40,117 nucleotides of DNA from positions 1 to 40,117 of the IMG/VR virus record IMGVR_UViG_3300047334_000107. One strand, 5' to 3'. Position numbers and translations under genes: made by a program. The stretch is from a virus. Below the pieces are notes generated by a model. That model was given only the letters and a program-made list of their open reading frames with translations. It searched no databases and had not been told where the DNA came from. This document shows, piece by piece, positions 1 to 8,680 of the stretch (position 1 is its first letter; the number at the start of each line of letters is the position of its first letter).

Positions 1-198
1 CCACAGAACAGAACAGAACAGAACAGAACAGATACAGAAGGAGTTATTAAAGAAATAACTCCTAAGCGCGGGCGCACGAAAAATGCAAAACCTGAAATAT
101 CCTTGGCCGATCTAACCGCCGACGCCATTGCAGACTGGTTGGCAAAAAAGCGCGGTGAAGGCCGTTACCTTCAGCATGACGAGCATTTCATTTTGGAG
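1..198. repeat. Left copy of 198-bp terminal direct repeat
   Basis: Bases 1-198 match 39920-40117 base for base except at one position (G at 71, T at 39990). Because the reading frame leaving the right end continues exactly at the left end, this is either the overlap of a circular assembly or a true terminal redundancy. Unit length without the overlap is 39919 bases. The mismatch changes one codon of the replication protein (Gly versus Val). Confidence 0.95.
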
Positions 199-396
199 TA
201 TTTCAAGAACTATTGCATATCGAAGGGTAAAAAATATAACGATTACACAGCCGCTTACCGAAACGCATTTGAGTGGGAATCTTGCCAGCCTAACAAACAA
301 AATAAAGGAAAATCAAGTGGGTTCCACCATCCAACCAAAGACGACAGAGCAAAAGCCGCCGTCATGCGGGCCGCAGAGCGCCTTGGCTTTGCGTGA
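1..396 (+). CDS. Replication initiator-like protein, C-terminal part (continues from right end of window)
   Basis: The frame is open from base 1 to a TGA at 394-396 and is the direct continuation of the gene that begins at 39521. Joined across the circular junction the product is 264 residues. This half encodes a polar linker (PQNRTEQNR, made by the ACAGA DNA repeat), then a basic stretch and a helical C-terminal domain (DWLAKKRGEGRYLQHDEHFI, then an aromatic/basic tail). Phage initiators of the lambda O or DnaD-like type have an N-terminal winged-helix DNA-binding part, a linker encoded by the origin, and a C-terminal part that contacts the helicase loader; this layout is the same. An internal TTG at 103 is unlikely to be the true start. 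Assignment rests on architecture and position, not on a diagnostic motif. Confidence 0.7.
   Translation, partial: PQNRTEQNRTDTEGVIKEITPKRGRTKNAKPEISLADLTADAIADWLAKKRGEGRYLQHDEHFILEYFKNYCISKGKKYNDYTAAYRNAFEWESCQPNKQNKGKSSGFHHPTKDDRAKAAVMRAAERLGFA
39..63. repeat. 10-bp perfect inverted repeat inside the replication gene
   Basis: Arms AGGAGTTATT (39-48) and AATAACTCCT (54-63) are perfect reverse complements around a 5-base AT-rich loop. It follows directly on a run of ACAGA pentamers (about 3-31). The second copy in the window is at 39958-39982. Treated as part of the candidate replication origin. Confidence 0.7.
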
Positions 397-1000
397 TGAT
401 AAGGATGGCAGAAAGCAACTTTCCGTTGAGGTTTATAAACGATTCCATGCCATGAAAACCTATGGAAAAGAGCCGGAATCTCTTGATAGCATTATTGAAA
501 TATTCACCACTGACTTAGAGAATTATCCGATTGAAAAAATAATGAAGGCCATAAAAACTCATTCGCAACGAAGTCAGGAATTTCCAACCGTATCTGATTT
601 GGTTGGATTGATTAAGCGCAATGGAAAACAGCCTCTTACAAAGGAAATATACATTTCAATCAGTAAAATGGATGCGGAGTATAGAACATCATCTGATTGG
701 GCCTATATGCGAGAATATGAAGCACAAAATCAGGAGGATGATTGGGGATCGGACTTTATTGATAAAAAATCCTCTCAAGAAAAAGCGGATGATATTATGG
801 ATTTGAAGATTAAAAACCATGATTTGACAGAAGAAAATAAACGCCTTGCAAAGCTTTTGCGTGAAAGCCAATTATCCAATGGGATAGAAATGCCCATCTC
901 CTCGCAAGATGACAAGATACTGAAAACAATTGATATGATGCGTAATTCAGGAGCGCCTGAAAACGATATTCAAGAATTTATAAAAGCAACAGCAGCATGA
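317..1000 (+). CDS. Putative replicative helicase loader
   Basis: Start chosen at GTG 317, which has AAAGGA seven bases upstream; it overlaps the initiator gene by 80 bases in another frame. TTG 389 or ATG 452 are alternatives, and the first about 25 residues are not clearly protein-like. From about residue 36 the product is helical (VEVYKRFHAMKTYGKEPESL, then a segment ending PTVSDLVGLIKR), resembling the N-terminal part of phage G40P/DnaC-type loader proteins, followed by a coiled coil near residues 160-190. No Walker A motif is visible, so it is not an AAA loader. It sits immediately after the initiator, where phages usually carry the loader. Function is inferred from position and general resemblance only. 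Confidence 0.5.
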   Translation: MGSTIQPKTTEQKPPSCGPQSALALRDDKDGRKQLSVEVYKRFHAMKTYGKEPESLDSIIEIFTTDLENYPIEKIMKAIKTHSQRSQEFPTVSDLVGLIKRNGKQPLTKEIYISISKMDAEYRTSSDWAYMREYEAQNQEDDWGSDFIDKKSSQEKADDIMDLKIKNHDLTEENKRLAKLLRESQLSNGIEMPISSQDDKILKTIDMMRNSGAPENDIQEFIKATAA

Positions 1001-1395
1001 GCAAAAACACCAACACCTACGAAGCCCGTGAAACAACAGGATTGCGCAAATCGTCTTTCCGTGCGAGTATGAAAATGAAATGCTTTTACGGAACGTGCGA
1101 TGAAAGAAAGCTTTCACTGATGTTTGAAAAAATGGTTTATCCGAATGATAAAAATATGCCATCTGCGTGGTTTTTTTATCATCCTTTTTCGGAGAATTTA
1201 ACAATAAACGGCGAAATAATACCTTTTGGAAGATTTATCAGCCTTTCTAACCTTGTAAAAATGTCTAGAAAAATAAATGAACCGATAGCCAGATTCATTG
1301 ATAATAGGGATTGTTATATTTATTGGAAAGCACATGCGCGAAAGATGAAATATCAACACCTGTTGGATTCACGAAAGGCAGAAGAAGAATGTTAA
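997..1395 (+). CDS. Hypothetical protein, 132 aa
   Basis: The ATG overlaps the previous stop in an ATGA junction, so it is translationally coupled to the putative loader. The product is basic in its first 30 residues and then mixed, with aromatic clusters (SAWFFYHPFSEN, CYIYWKAHARKMKYQH). No recognised domain. It overlaps the next gene by 7 bases. Position between replication and packaging genes suggests a DNA-metabolism or regulatory role, but this is a guess. Confidence 0.7.
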   Translation: MSKNTNTYEARETTGLRKSSFRASMKMKCFYGTCDERKLSLMFEKMVYPNDKNMPSAWFFYHPFSENLTINGEIIPFGRFISLSNLVKMSRKINEPIARFIDNRDCYIYWKAHARKMKYQHLLDSRKAEEEC

Positions 1396-1910
1396 ACGCC
1401 GAAGGCCATGATGAAAGCCAGTACCTGCCCAAAGGCCTACCGGCAGTGAATGCATACCGCGCACAGCATGGGAAAGTTATCTGGGAGGGAGACTCCATAA
1501 AATCGCTGGAATGGCTCCCAGATGCGTTTTTCGGAGGCAATGAGAAGGAAGAGGGATATTTGCGTACCTGCAATGCATTCTTCTGCTACCTGGTTCAATT
1601 CAAGCGCACTTGCGGAACATGTGACATACGCGGAAGGTTATTTGATGAACTGGCCACAGGCATTTCCTTTGAGCTTGATATGTTCAAGCAAATACGTGAC
1701 CGCTTGCCAAAAAATGAACTTGCAACCCTTGTGTGGTTTGTATGGAACGATTACAACCGAGGAAACATGAATCTTGCAAGTTATCTATTAGGAACCATCA
1801 AGCATGCGTTAGAGCATACTAAAAATATCATTGACGATTGTAAGAAAATAGTAGAAACTGCATCCCAGACCTCACCACAACTGCGTCTTGAAAATGGCGA
1901 GACCAACTAA
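1389..1910 (+). CDS. Hypothetical protein, 173 aa
   Basis: Start chosen at ATG 1389, preceded by a purine-rich AAGG/AGAAG stretch; the frame is open further upstream but overlaps the preceding gene. Four cysteines lie in the middle (two in CNAFFCYLVQFKRTCGTC), which might bind metal, followed by a helical C-terminal half. Unknown family. It overlaps the small terminase start by 17 bases, as in a tight operon. Confidence 0.7.
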   Translation: MLNAEGHDESQYLPKGLPAVNAYRAQHGKVIWEGDSIKSLEWLPDAFFGGNEKEEGYLRTCNAFFCYLVQFKRTCGTCDIRGRLFDELATGISFELDMFKQIRDRLPKNELATLVWFVWNDYNRGNMNLASYLLGTIKHALEHTKNIIDDCKKIVETASQTSPQLRLENGETN

Positions 1911-2286
1911 AATGACTCCTGAAACAATAGCTAAACTTGAAGAAGCATTTCTTTTAGGGTGTGGGGATGTAGAGGCCTGTCTTTTCGCAAACATAACAAA
2001 AACAACCCTTTACAATTACCAATTGAATAACCCTGAGTTTGTTGACCGAAAAGAACAACTTAAGGAAAACCCTATATTCTTGGCCCGACGCAGCGTTATT
2101 ACAGCCATGACATCGGATGGTGATTTAGCCCTGAAATTCCTTGAGCGCCGCAAGAAGGATGAGTTTTGCCCTAGGACGGATGTTAACGTAGGCGGACAGA
2201 AGGACAATCCTTTGCGGGCGATACTGGAAAGCATAAATGGCACAACCGCAGACCTACCAAGAGCTGACGAAATGCCTGACGAATAG
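1894..2286 (+). CDS. terS: Terminase small subunit-like DNA-packaging protein
   Basis: Small terminase subunits recognise the packaging site and load the large subunit. The 130-residue product starts MARPTKMTPETIAKLEEAFLL and contains a helix-turn-helix (about residues 8-50: VEACLFANITKTTLYNYQ), then a helical middle (SVITAMTSDGDLALKFLERR) and an acidic tail, the usual arrangement for small terminases built on a homeodomain-like HTH. It directly precedes and overlaps terL by 50 bases. ATG 1894 is preferred over TTG 1888 because it begins the conserved MARPT segment. Identification is by HTH, size and synteny. Confidence 0.8.
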   Translation: MARPTKMTPETIAKLEEAFLLGCGDVEACLFANITKTTLYNYQLNNPEFVDRKEQLKENPIFLARRSVITAMTSDGDLALKFLERRKKDEFCPRTDVNVGGQKDNPLRAILESINGTTADLPRADEMPDE

Positions 2287-3766
2287 ATGGTGGAGGCTGA
2301 ACAACCTTTATTACATCAAGAACAAGCAGGGCAAGAAGATACTCTTTAATCTCAATTGGGCGCAGAAGAACTTCTACAAGAGCCTGCATTACTTCAATGT
2401 AATCCTGAAGGCCCGACAATTGGGTTTCACCACGTTCATCATGATATACTTCCTTGATTGCTGCCTGTTCAACAGCAACCAGGCGGCGGGTGTGATAGCG
2501 CATACGAAGGATGACGCTCAAGACCTTTTCGATAATAAAGTGAAATTCGCTTATGATAATCTGCCGGAAGCGGTAAGGGAGCAATGCAAAGCGGATACCG
2601 ATACCGCCAAGAAACTGGTGTTTACTAATGGGTCAAGCTTCACGGTAGGTACATCCTTGCGTTCAGGAACCTACCAGAAGCTGCTTGTATCAGAGTTTGG
2701 TAAGATTAGCGCCAAATACCCGGCCAAGGCCATAGAGATTAAAACCGGTGCTTTAAACACCGTTGAAGCCGGACAGCAGATATTCATCGAGTCCACGGCT
2801 GAAGGCAAGAGCGGAGAATTCTTTGAACTGGTGGAACAGGCCCGCAAGCTCAAGGAACAAGGTAAACAGCTTACGATGCTGGAGCCTAGGTTTCACTTCT
2901 ACGCATGGTTTGATAACCCTGAATACCGTCTTACTGACGAAGATACGATAAATACGTCCATTCCGCAGCGTATGGCTGATTACTTAGTAGCGTTCCCACT
3001 GGATGCCAATCAACGCGCCTGGTATTCCGCAAAGGCCAAGGTTATGGGCGATGAGATGAAACGAGAGTATCCCTCAACCCCTGAAGAGGCTTTTGAAGGC
3101 AGCTTAGAGGGTGCATTCTACTCTCAGGAAATGCAGGAAGTGCGTAAGTCCGGTGGCATATGTCGTTTACCTTATGACCGTAGCTACCCTGTAACTACAT
3201 TCTGGGATCTGGGCGAATCGCGCGACCAGTTCTCGATATGGTTTTACCAGTTCGTGAGTAACCAGCATCGTTTTATAGACTACCACGAATCAAGCGGGCA
3301 GGGATGGAACTTCTACGCCAAGCTATTAAACGATAAGAATTATTCTTATAAGATGCACTATCTCCCCCATGATGGCAATAAGCGTAAGGTGGGACTGGAA
3401 GTCTATACGGGCAAGGAGCTTGCCGAACAGGTGGGCATCAAGCCTATCGAGATAATACCCGTCACAAAGAGCGTTTACGACGATATCCGCAACTACTGCA
3501 AGCCTTTGCTTCCTCAGTGCATGTTCGACGAAGAGAAATGCGCCTTGGGCATCACTCGAATGGATAACTACCGCAGAAGGTGGGATGAAATAAACGGCAT
3601 GTGGCTGAATGATGCGAAACACGACGAAGCAAGCCATGGTGCCGATGGGTTCAGGACAGCAGCAGTAGCGCTTAAGAACCATCAGCCGCCTAAGAAGATG
3701 CCACCAGTCATTACCGGCTGGCCTGCATCGAATAACAGCAGCTCATCCGCATGGATGGCAGGCTGA
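2237..3766 (+). CDS. terL: Terminase large subunit (packaging ATPase and nuclease)
   Basis: 509 residues, normal for phage large terminases. The N-terminal ATPase has an adenine-motif glutamine (WAQKNFY, about 43), a Walker A-like loop KARQLGFTT at about 58-66 (the variant common in terminases) and a Walker B/acidic segment LLVSEFGKIS near 150. The C-terminal RNase H-fold nuclease has WDLGESRDQFSIWFYQ near 325, whose aspartates bind metal, and a last acidic motif HDEASHGADGFR near 475. It translocates DNA into the prohead through the portal and cuts the concatemer. In P22-type phages packaging is headful, consistent with the circular map. The 50-base overlap with terS is the only good start; no later in-frame ATG leaves the ATPase intact. 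Confidence 0.95.
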   Translation: MAQPQTYQELTKCLTNRWWRLNNLYYIKNKQGKKILFNLNWAQKNFYKSLHYFNVILKARQLGFTTFIMIYFLDCCLFNSNQAAGVIAHTKDDAQDLFDNKVKFAYDNLPEAVREQCKADTDTAKKLVFTNGSSFTVGTSLRSGTYQKLLVSEFGKISAKYPAKAIEIKTGALNTVEAGQQIFIESTAEGKSGEFFELVEQARKLKEQGKQLTMLEPRFHFYAWFDNPEYRLTDEDTINTSIPQRMADYLVAFPLDANQRAWYSAKAKVMGDEMKREYPSTPEEAFEGSLEGAFYSQEMQEVRKSGGICRLPYDRSYPVTTFWDLGESRDQFSIWFYQFVSNQHRFIDYHESSGQGWNFYAKLLNDKNYSYKMHYLPHDGNKRKVGLEVYTGKELAEQVGIKPIEIIPVTKSVYDDIRNYCKPLLPQCMFDEEKCALGITRMDNYRRRWDEINGMWLNDAKHDEASHGADGFRTAAVALKNHQPPKKMPPVITGWPASNNSSSSAWMAG

Positions 3767-3788
3767 ACAACCAATAGTTACATACCTT

Positions 3789-3831
3789 GCGGTGAGGATT
3801 CGCATTTAATGGCTTAAATGCTCACTGCCGC
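3789..3831. other. Long hairpin between terminase and portal
   Basis: CATTTAA and TTAAATG pair around a TGGC loop (3803-3820), extended outward by TGAG/CTCA and GCGG/CCGC with short bulges. There is no T-run, so a simple intrinsic terminator is unlikely. It is the only sizeable gap (107 bases, 3767-3873) in the head operon, so it may be an RNA processing or translation-control element. Role unknown. Confidence 0.5.
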
Positions 3832-3873
3832 CTTATAGGGCAAATTACAACATATTCAATCATAAGATGTATA

Positions 3874-6039
3874 ATGTCTCTCATAGGAACCGGCAACCCG
3901 ATAGGACGTCCGTCCGATTCAGGACGCGAGCGCGGCAAGGATAACGATGTTCTCACCACCATGCGCCAAAGGCTGGATCATGTCATATCGGTGGATGCTG
4001 ACAATCGCGACAGTTACGTTAAATGCACCAAGATAAGCACGTCTAATAACCAGTGGGATGAAGAGGTCAAGAAGCGCAGAGGCTCCAACCGCCCCGCTTT
4101 AACGTTCAACCTGCTCAATCCCATCGTTAAGAACATCGTCGGGGATTACCGTCAGAACAAGCTTGCTATCAAGGTCATACCTTCGGGGGGGCCTTCGACG
4201 GAGGAAATAGCCGATATCTGGGCGGGAATCATCCGCAATATCGAGGTCGAAAGCAACGCGGGGCTTGCTTATACGAACGCCCTTGAATGCGCTGCACGTG
4301 GTGGATTCGGATATTTTCGCATTCTTACGGAATACGAGGCAGATGATGCGTTTAATCAGAAGCTTATCATCCAGCCCATAGCCAATCCTCTCACGGTCTA
4401 TTACGATCCTTCGGCAAGACTCATTACCAGAGAAGACGCGCAATATTGCCTTGTCACTGAAATGATCGGACGCGAAGAGTTTAAATCCCAATATCCCGAA
4501 GCGGAAGCGGAAGGATGGGATATAGTGGATATGGATTCCGATAATGACGCAGAATGGGCAAATGAAGACGATATAAGGCTGTGTGAGTATTTTACCAAAC
4601 AATTAGTGCCTGCCCGTCTCGTCGCCTTTGACAACGGTTCTACCGTTCAGATTGAGAATGATGAAGAAGTTGCATCTTTGGAATCCATCGGATGGAAACC
4701 CATTAAAGAACGCAAGGCCAATCGCATCAACATCAAATGGCGCAAGTGCAACGGTTCTCACATTCTCGAAGAGAGGATGCTAAAGACAAAATACATCCCC
4801 ATCGTTCCGGTCTTGGGCGAAGAGGTGAATATCGAAGGCAAATCATGCCTGAGAGGTGCGGTGTATTACTCCGTGGATGCGCAACATAATTATAATTACG
4901 AACGCTCCGCAGCCGTAGAACGTTCCGCCCTTTCTGCCAAAGCCCCTTGGATGGTGACGCAGAAAATGATCGAATTGTACCGCGATCAGTGGGACAACGC
5001 CAATACGATGCCCCAGCCTTATTTGCTTTACCGTCCCGATCAGGAAATGCCACAGGGGCCTCAGCGCATTGAGCCGCCGTCTCCTTCGATGGCGGATTCC
5101 AATAACGCTCAGGCGGCGGCGCAGGATGTACAGAGAACTTCCGGCGTGTTTGATGCCCAGCTTGGTGAGAAATCCAATGTAATTTCCGGGGTGGGTTTAA
5201 GCGAGCAGCAGTCCCAAGGAGCCACTTCTACTTTCTTGTTTGTCGATAACCTCCGTACCTCGATTGAATATGCCGGTCGTATTATCATTGATTGGGGCCC
5301 TTCGATTTATGACCGCGAGAGGGTTGTAAGAACTATCGGCCTTGAGGGCGATAGCTCGATGCAAACCATCAATCAGCAACAGCCTAACCTGATGATGGGC
5401 GTGACGGAAGTCTTAAACGACATCACTGTGGGTAAGTATGACGTTGTAGTAGAGACTGGCCCGTCCTTTGCATCCCGTCGCCGCGAAGCGGTGGATGGCA
5501 TGATGAAATTTGTTCAAGCGCTTCCACAGCAAGGAGCGCTCATTGCCGATCTGATTGCCAAGAACTCCGATTGGCCCGGTGCGGATGAATGCGCGGAAAG
5601 GCTTAAGAATGCTTTGCCGCTGTCTATCACAACCGATAAGGACTCCCCTGAAGGCCAACAGGCCGCACAACAGGCGCAGCAGCAGGCGCAACAGCAACAG
5701 GCCATGCAGCAGCAGATGCTTCAGATGCACATTCAGGCCGAACAAGGGAAAAACCAAGCCTCTATAGTGAAATCCCAGGCCGAACAGGTAAAAGCTCAGG
5801 CGAGCGTGAAGATTGCCCAGATAGACGAACAGAAAGCCGGAATGGATATGGCTGTGGAACGTCAAAGGGCGGCATCCGAAGCCCATCGTACAGCCATGGA
5901 TTTGCATAAGGCTAAAGTAGAAACGGTGATGGATGTCCACAAAGGGGCATTGGATATGGCGAAAACCAAACTGGATATGCAGCATTCCGCTGAAACGCAT
6001 AAACAAAATATGAACAAACCAAAGGGCGAAAATGGCTGA
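3874..6039 (+). CDS. Portal protein, P22 gp1 type
   Basis: The portal forms the dodecameric channel at one capsid vertex through which DNA enters and leaves. At 721 residues it is the size of the P22 portal (725). The body has the typical opening (DVLTTMRQRLDHVISVDADN, then NRPALTFNLLNPIVKNIVGDYR) and ends in a long Q- and A-rich helical tail (about 588-715), matching the alpha-helical barrel that P22 gp1 extends into the virion. It follows terL and precedes scaffold and coat, the P22 order. No strong Shine-Dalgarno site is visible before ATG 3874. A TATAAT spanning the start codon (3870-3875) is probably chance. Confidence 0.93.
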   Translation: MSLIGTGNPIGRPSDSGRERGKDNDVLTTMRQRLDHVISVDADNRDSYVKCTKISTSNNQWDEEVKKRRGSNRPALTFNLLNPIVKNIVGDYRQNKLAIKVIPSGGPSTEEIADIWAGIIRNIEVESNAGLAYTNALECAARGGFGYFRILTEYEADDAFNQKLIIQPIANPLTVYYDPSARLITREDAQYCLVTEMIGREEFKSQYPEAEAEGWDIVDMDSDNDAEWANEDDIRLCEYFTKQLVPARLVAFDNGSTVQIENDEEVASLESIGWKPIKERKANRINIKWRKCNGSHILEERMLKTKYIPIVPVLGEEVNIEGKSCLRGAVYYSVDAQHNYNYERSAAVERSALSAKAPWMVTQKMIELYRDQWDNANTMPQPYLLYRPDQEMPQGPQRIEPPSPSMADSNNAQAAAQDVQRTSGVFDAQLGEKSNVISGVGLSEQQSQGATSTFLFVDNLRTSIEYAGRIIIDWGPSIYDRERVVRTIGLEGDSSMQTINQQQPNLMMGVTEVLNDITVGKYDVVVETGPSFASRRREAVDGMMKFVQALPQQGALIADLIAKNSDWPGADECAERLKNALPLSITTDKDSPEGQQAAQQAQQQAQQQQAMQQQMLQMHIQAEQGKNQASIVKSQAEQVKAQASVKIAQIDEQKAGMDMAVERQRAASEAHRTAMDLHKAKVETVMDVHKGALDMAKTKLDMQHSAETHKQNMNKPKGENG

Positions 6040-6391
6040 GAAACATATCAATTTTATACCTGGTGAGACCGTTCCGCTTAATGCGGGAACGACGTCCTCT
6101 TCCGTCGCATTCGTATTGCCCGGTTCGTGGTCATCGCGGGATGTAATGGTGACGAATGCAGGTAGTAACGTTGCATTTGTGTCGTTTTACAGCGCCACGG
6201 TAACTGCCACCGCTACATTACCCGTGGCGGCAGCCGTATCAACTGCTGCCACGGATAACTGCATTCCCGTTCTGGGAGGTAAGACGATAATCCTATGTAA
6301 GAATAAACAAACGCCCGATTGCACCCAGTGCGCAGCTATCACCGCAACAGGAACCAGCCAACTCTATTTTACCGCGGGACTTGGCAATTAA
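6032..6391 (+). CDS. Hypothetical structural protein, 119 aa
   Basis: ATG 6032 overlaps the portal stop by 8 bases. The product is Thr/Ala/Val-rich and predicted beta-stranded (SSVAFVLPGSWSSRDVMVTN and following), resembling small Ig-like or jelly-roll virion proteins. It lies between portal and scaffold, where related phages insert accessory capsid genes. The similar 113-residue product at 9040 has the same style. No specific family recognised. Confidence 0.75.
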   Translation: MAEKHINFIPGETVPLNAGTTSSSVAFVLPGSWSSRDVMVTNAGSNVAFVSFYSATVTATATLPVAAAVSTAATDNCIPVLGGKTIILCKNKQTPDCTQCAAITATGTSQLYFTAGLGN

Positions 6392-6416
6392 ACGTTAACA
6401 TTAAAGGAGTTACATC

Positions 6417-6581
6417 ATGAAAAAAGATAAAATACCCGCACCGGCATCACAGGCGATGGAAAAACCATCCGGCGAGATGAAATCCGGCCCTATGAGCAAG
6501 AGCGCCGGCAAGATGGAAGGCGGGGATAAAATGCCCCATGAGAAATTCAACGACGTCATGGCAAGTAAGTTAGGTTGCTAA
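6417..6581 (+). CDS. Small Lys/Met/Gly-rich protein, 54 aa
   Basis: Starts at ATG 6417 with a clear AAAGGAG site eight bases upstream; too short for ordinary ORF cut-offs. The product (MKKDKIPAPASQAMEKPSGE onward) is hydrophilic and repeats the pattern GEMKSGPMSK / GKMEGGDKM, so it is likely disordered. Position between portal and scaffold suggests a small head component or assembly helper; no function can be read from it. Confidence 0.7.
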   Translation: MKKDKIPAPASQAMEKPSGEMKSGPMSKSAGKMEGGDKMPHEKFNDVMASKLGC

Positions 6582-6582
6582 C

Positions 6583-7410
6583 ATGACAGAGTTCAATCCG
6601 ATGGATATTCATGTGGAAACCAACGAAGGCCCGATTAAGGGCGTAGAGATGGTGAGTACGGAGTCCACAATTCCAGATGAGCCGGAGTCTAAGGCAGAAG
6701 TTAAACCGGAAGCGCTGGAGCCTAAGGAGGCGGAAAAGCCCAATACGGAAACAAAACCTGATGTTAAGCTGGAGCCCACGGAAGAAGAAAAGAACATCCA
6801 GGCCCGCGAACGTCTTGCAGAGCGCATTCGCCAGACCGCGCAAAGCCAGCAGCCGCAGCAGCCGCAGCCCGCAGGGGATGCGCCCAAGATTGAGAATTTC
6901 TCCACTTTGGAGGAGTTTCTCGATGCTCGTGATAAATGGGCTTCTAAGAAAGGTGTAGAGAATTACACCGCTCAGCAAACACAAGAGTCTAATCAACGCC
7001 GCCAGCGTGAGATGCAAGCGGCGATTGAAGCCAAGGCAAACCTTACGCGAGTAAAGTATCCTGACTTCAATTCCACGATCCAGCCTTACGCCGGATTCAT
7101 GGACGCCATTCCGGCGTTAAGTGCTTATATAAACGAATCAGACATGGGTATGGAAGTCGCTTATAACCTCGCCAAGAATCCGGCGCTGTTAGAGGAAATC
7201 TCGCGCATGTCACCCTTTGCCGCCGGTCGGCAACTTCTTAAGCTGGAGGAAAAGCTCAAAGCCCCCCCAGTAGCATTATCCAATGCGCCGGAACCCATCA
7301 AACCCGTCGGCTCGCGTGAAACCGTTAAGCCGCGTTTATCCCAGATGAGCGACGGCGATTTTATACGCGAGCGCAACCGTCAGGAACTCGCATCCAAGCG
7401 ATTAAATTAA
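6583..7410 (+). CDS. Capsid scaffolding protein (P22 gp8 role)
   Basis: 275 residues, highly charged. The acidic N-terminal third (PIKGVEMVSTESTIPDEPES, then repeated EPKEAEKP/EPTEEEK) leads to a helical middle (AQSQQPQQPQPAGDAPKIEN) and a basic helical C-terminus (REAVK/LSQMSDGDFIRERNRQEL). In P22 the scaffold's basic C-terminal helix-turn-helix binds coat. Immediate position before the P22-fold coat gene and this charge distribution support the call. Sequence identity to known scaffolds cannot be judged here; scaffolds diverge fast. Confidence 0.85.
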   Translation: MTEFNPMDIHVETNEGPIKGVEMVSTESTIPDEPESKAEVKPEALEPKEAEKPNTETKPDVKLEPTEEEKNIQARERLAERIRQTAQSQQPQQPQPAGDAPKIENFSTLEEFLDARDKWASKKGVENYTAQQTQESNQRRQREMQAAIEAKANLTRVKYPDFNSTIQPYAGFMDAIPALSAYINESDMGMEVAYNLAKNPALLEEISRMSPFAAGRQLLKLEEKLKAPPVALSNAPEPIKPVGSRETVKPRLSQMSDGDFIRERNRQELASKRLN

Positions 7411-7425
7411 ATAAGGAATTAAACG

Positions 7426-8670
7426 ATGTCCAATCAAGAACTTGTCAACTCACTGGTTGCAAAGGAGAGCCTGCGCATCCTGAGCAATGAACTTGTGTTT
7501 ACCAACAAAATCAATCGTGTATACGAAGACAAATACAATCTGTTTATCGAAGACCATAAAATCGGCGCCACCATCAACATTCCTCTTCCGATGCGTTCCG
7601 GTATTCGTAACGGCTGGACGATGTCAACGCAGAATGTGATTGAAACTTCGATTCCCCTCACGATCAACACCATTAAGGGTGATGATATCGCCTTCCCCGA
7701 AAGCGATCTGGCCCTTTTGGTTCCCGATCCTGAGAAAAACATGCCTGCGTGGTCTAAACGATTCCTTAAACCCCGCGTAACCCGTCTGGCAAACGCGGTG
7801 GATGCTGATTTATTCGGAAGGGCCATTATCGCAACCGCTAATCTGGTAGGAACTCCCGGAACTGTGCCTCAGACATTCTCCGTCATTGGAGACGCCATGC
7901 AGAAGCTTGATGAGCAGCTCGCGCCTCAGGATGACCGTATCGTCATCATGACACCTGCCATGCGTAATAAAATGGCAGACGGTCTGAAAGGAACCTATGT
8001 TCAAGAAGTATCTAAAAAAGCTTTGCTTCGTGGATTTATCTCTGAACTGGCCGACATGGAATTTTACATGTCCCAGAACGTACCCACGCAGACCGTAGGC
8101 GCTCAGGGAGGCACTCCTTTGGTAAACGGCGCTTCTCAGACCGGTTCCAGCCTTATCACGAACGGTTGGACGGCATCGACGCAGGTGCTCAATCAGGGTG
8201 ATATCTTCACCGTTGCGGGCGTTTATGTTGCAAACTACGTGACGGGTGTCACCACGCAGTCCCTTGCTCAGTTCCTCGTGACGGCAAACGTCACTTCGGA
8301 CGGTTCGGGCAATGCAACGATTCCCTTTACCCTTGGGTTGGGTGGTTACGGCGGCATCATCACTTCCGGCCCCACTCAGTCGGTGAGTAATTCTCCGGCA
8401 TCGGGTTCTGCGATTACCGTTGTGGGCAATGCTTCTTCGACGTATGCGCAGAATCTCGCTTTCCAAAAGGATGCTTTCACGGTGGCATTTGCCAAGTTAA
8501 GCCTGCCCAAAGAACAGGGGGTGAAAGCCGCTCAGGCATCATACGACGGATTTACCATGCGTTATATGCGCGGGTATGACATCGTGAATGCCCAGCAACT
8601 TGACCGTCTGGACGTGTATTACGGCTTTACCGGACTGTACACGCAGCACGCCTGCCGTATCACTCAGTAG
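7426..8670 (+). CDS. Major capsid protein, P22 coat family
   Basis: 414 residues (P22 coat is 430). It starts MSNQELVNSLVAKESLRILS and continues with a segment on the pattern GATINIPLPMRSGIRNGWTM and LTINTIKGDDIAFPESDLAL, typical of the P22 coat family (HK97 fold with an inserted I-domain). The middle segment (about 250-345) rich in Thr, Ser and Gly would be the inserted domain. It ends with DGFTMRYMRGYDIVNAQQLD, also characteristic: coat proteins of this family end with a Y-D-(I/V)-xx-xx-xxxRxD stretch. GGAATT precedes the ATG. Directly after scaffold. Confidence 0.93.
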   Translation: MSNQELVNSLVAKESLRILSNELVFTNKINRVYEDKYNLFIEDHKIGATINIPLPMRSGIRNGWTMSTQNVIETSIPLTINTIKGDDIAFPESDLALLVPDPEKNMPAWSKRFLKPRVTRLANAVDADLFGRAIIATANLVGTPGTVPQTFSVIGDAMQKLDEQLAPQDDRIVIMTPAMRNKMADGLKGTYVQEVSKKALLRGFISELADMEFYMSQNVPTQTVGAQGGTPLVNGASQTGSSLITNGWTASTQVLNQGDIFTVAGVYVANYVTGVTTQSLAQFLVTANVTSDGSGNATIPFTLGLGGYGGIITSGPTQSVSNSPASGSAITVVGNASSTYAQNLAFQKDAFTVAFAKLSLPKEQGVKAAQASYDGFTMRYMRGYDIVNAQQLDRLDVYYGFTGLYTQHACRITQ

Positions 8671-8680
8671 GAGAATTCCC

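Noticed and set aside
128-316. N-terminal extension of the loader gene from ATG 128
   Set aside because: Fully overlaps the initiator gene in another frame and has no ribosome site; residues are not protein-like.
5413-6051. 212-aa minus-strand frame (Leu/His/Arg-rich) opposite the portal tail
   Set aside because: Shadow of the Gln-rich portal coding sequence.
7810-8466. 218-aa minus-strand frame
   Set aside because: Antisense to the capsid gene without its own context.
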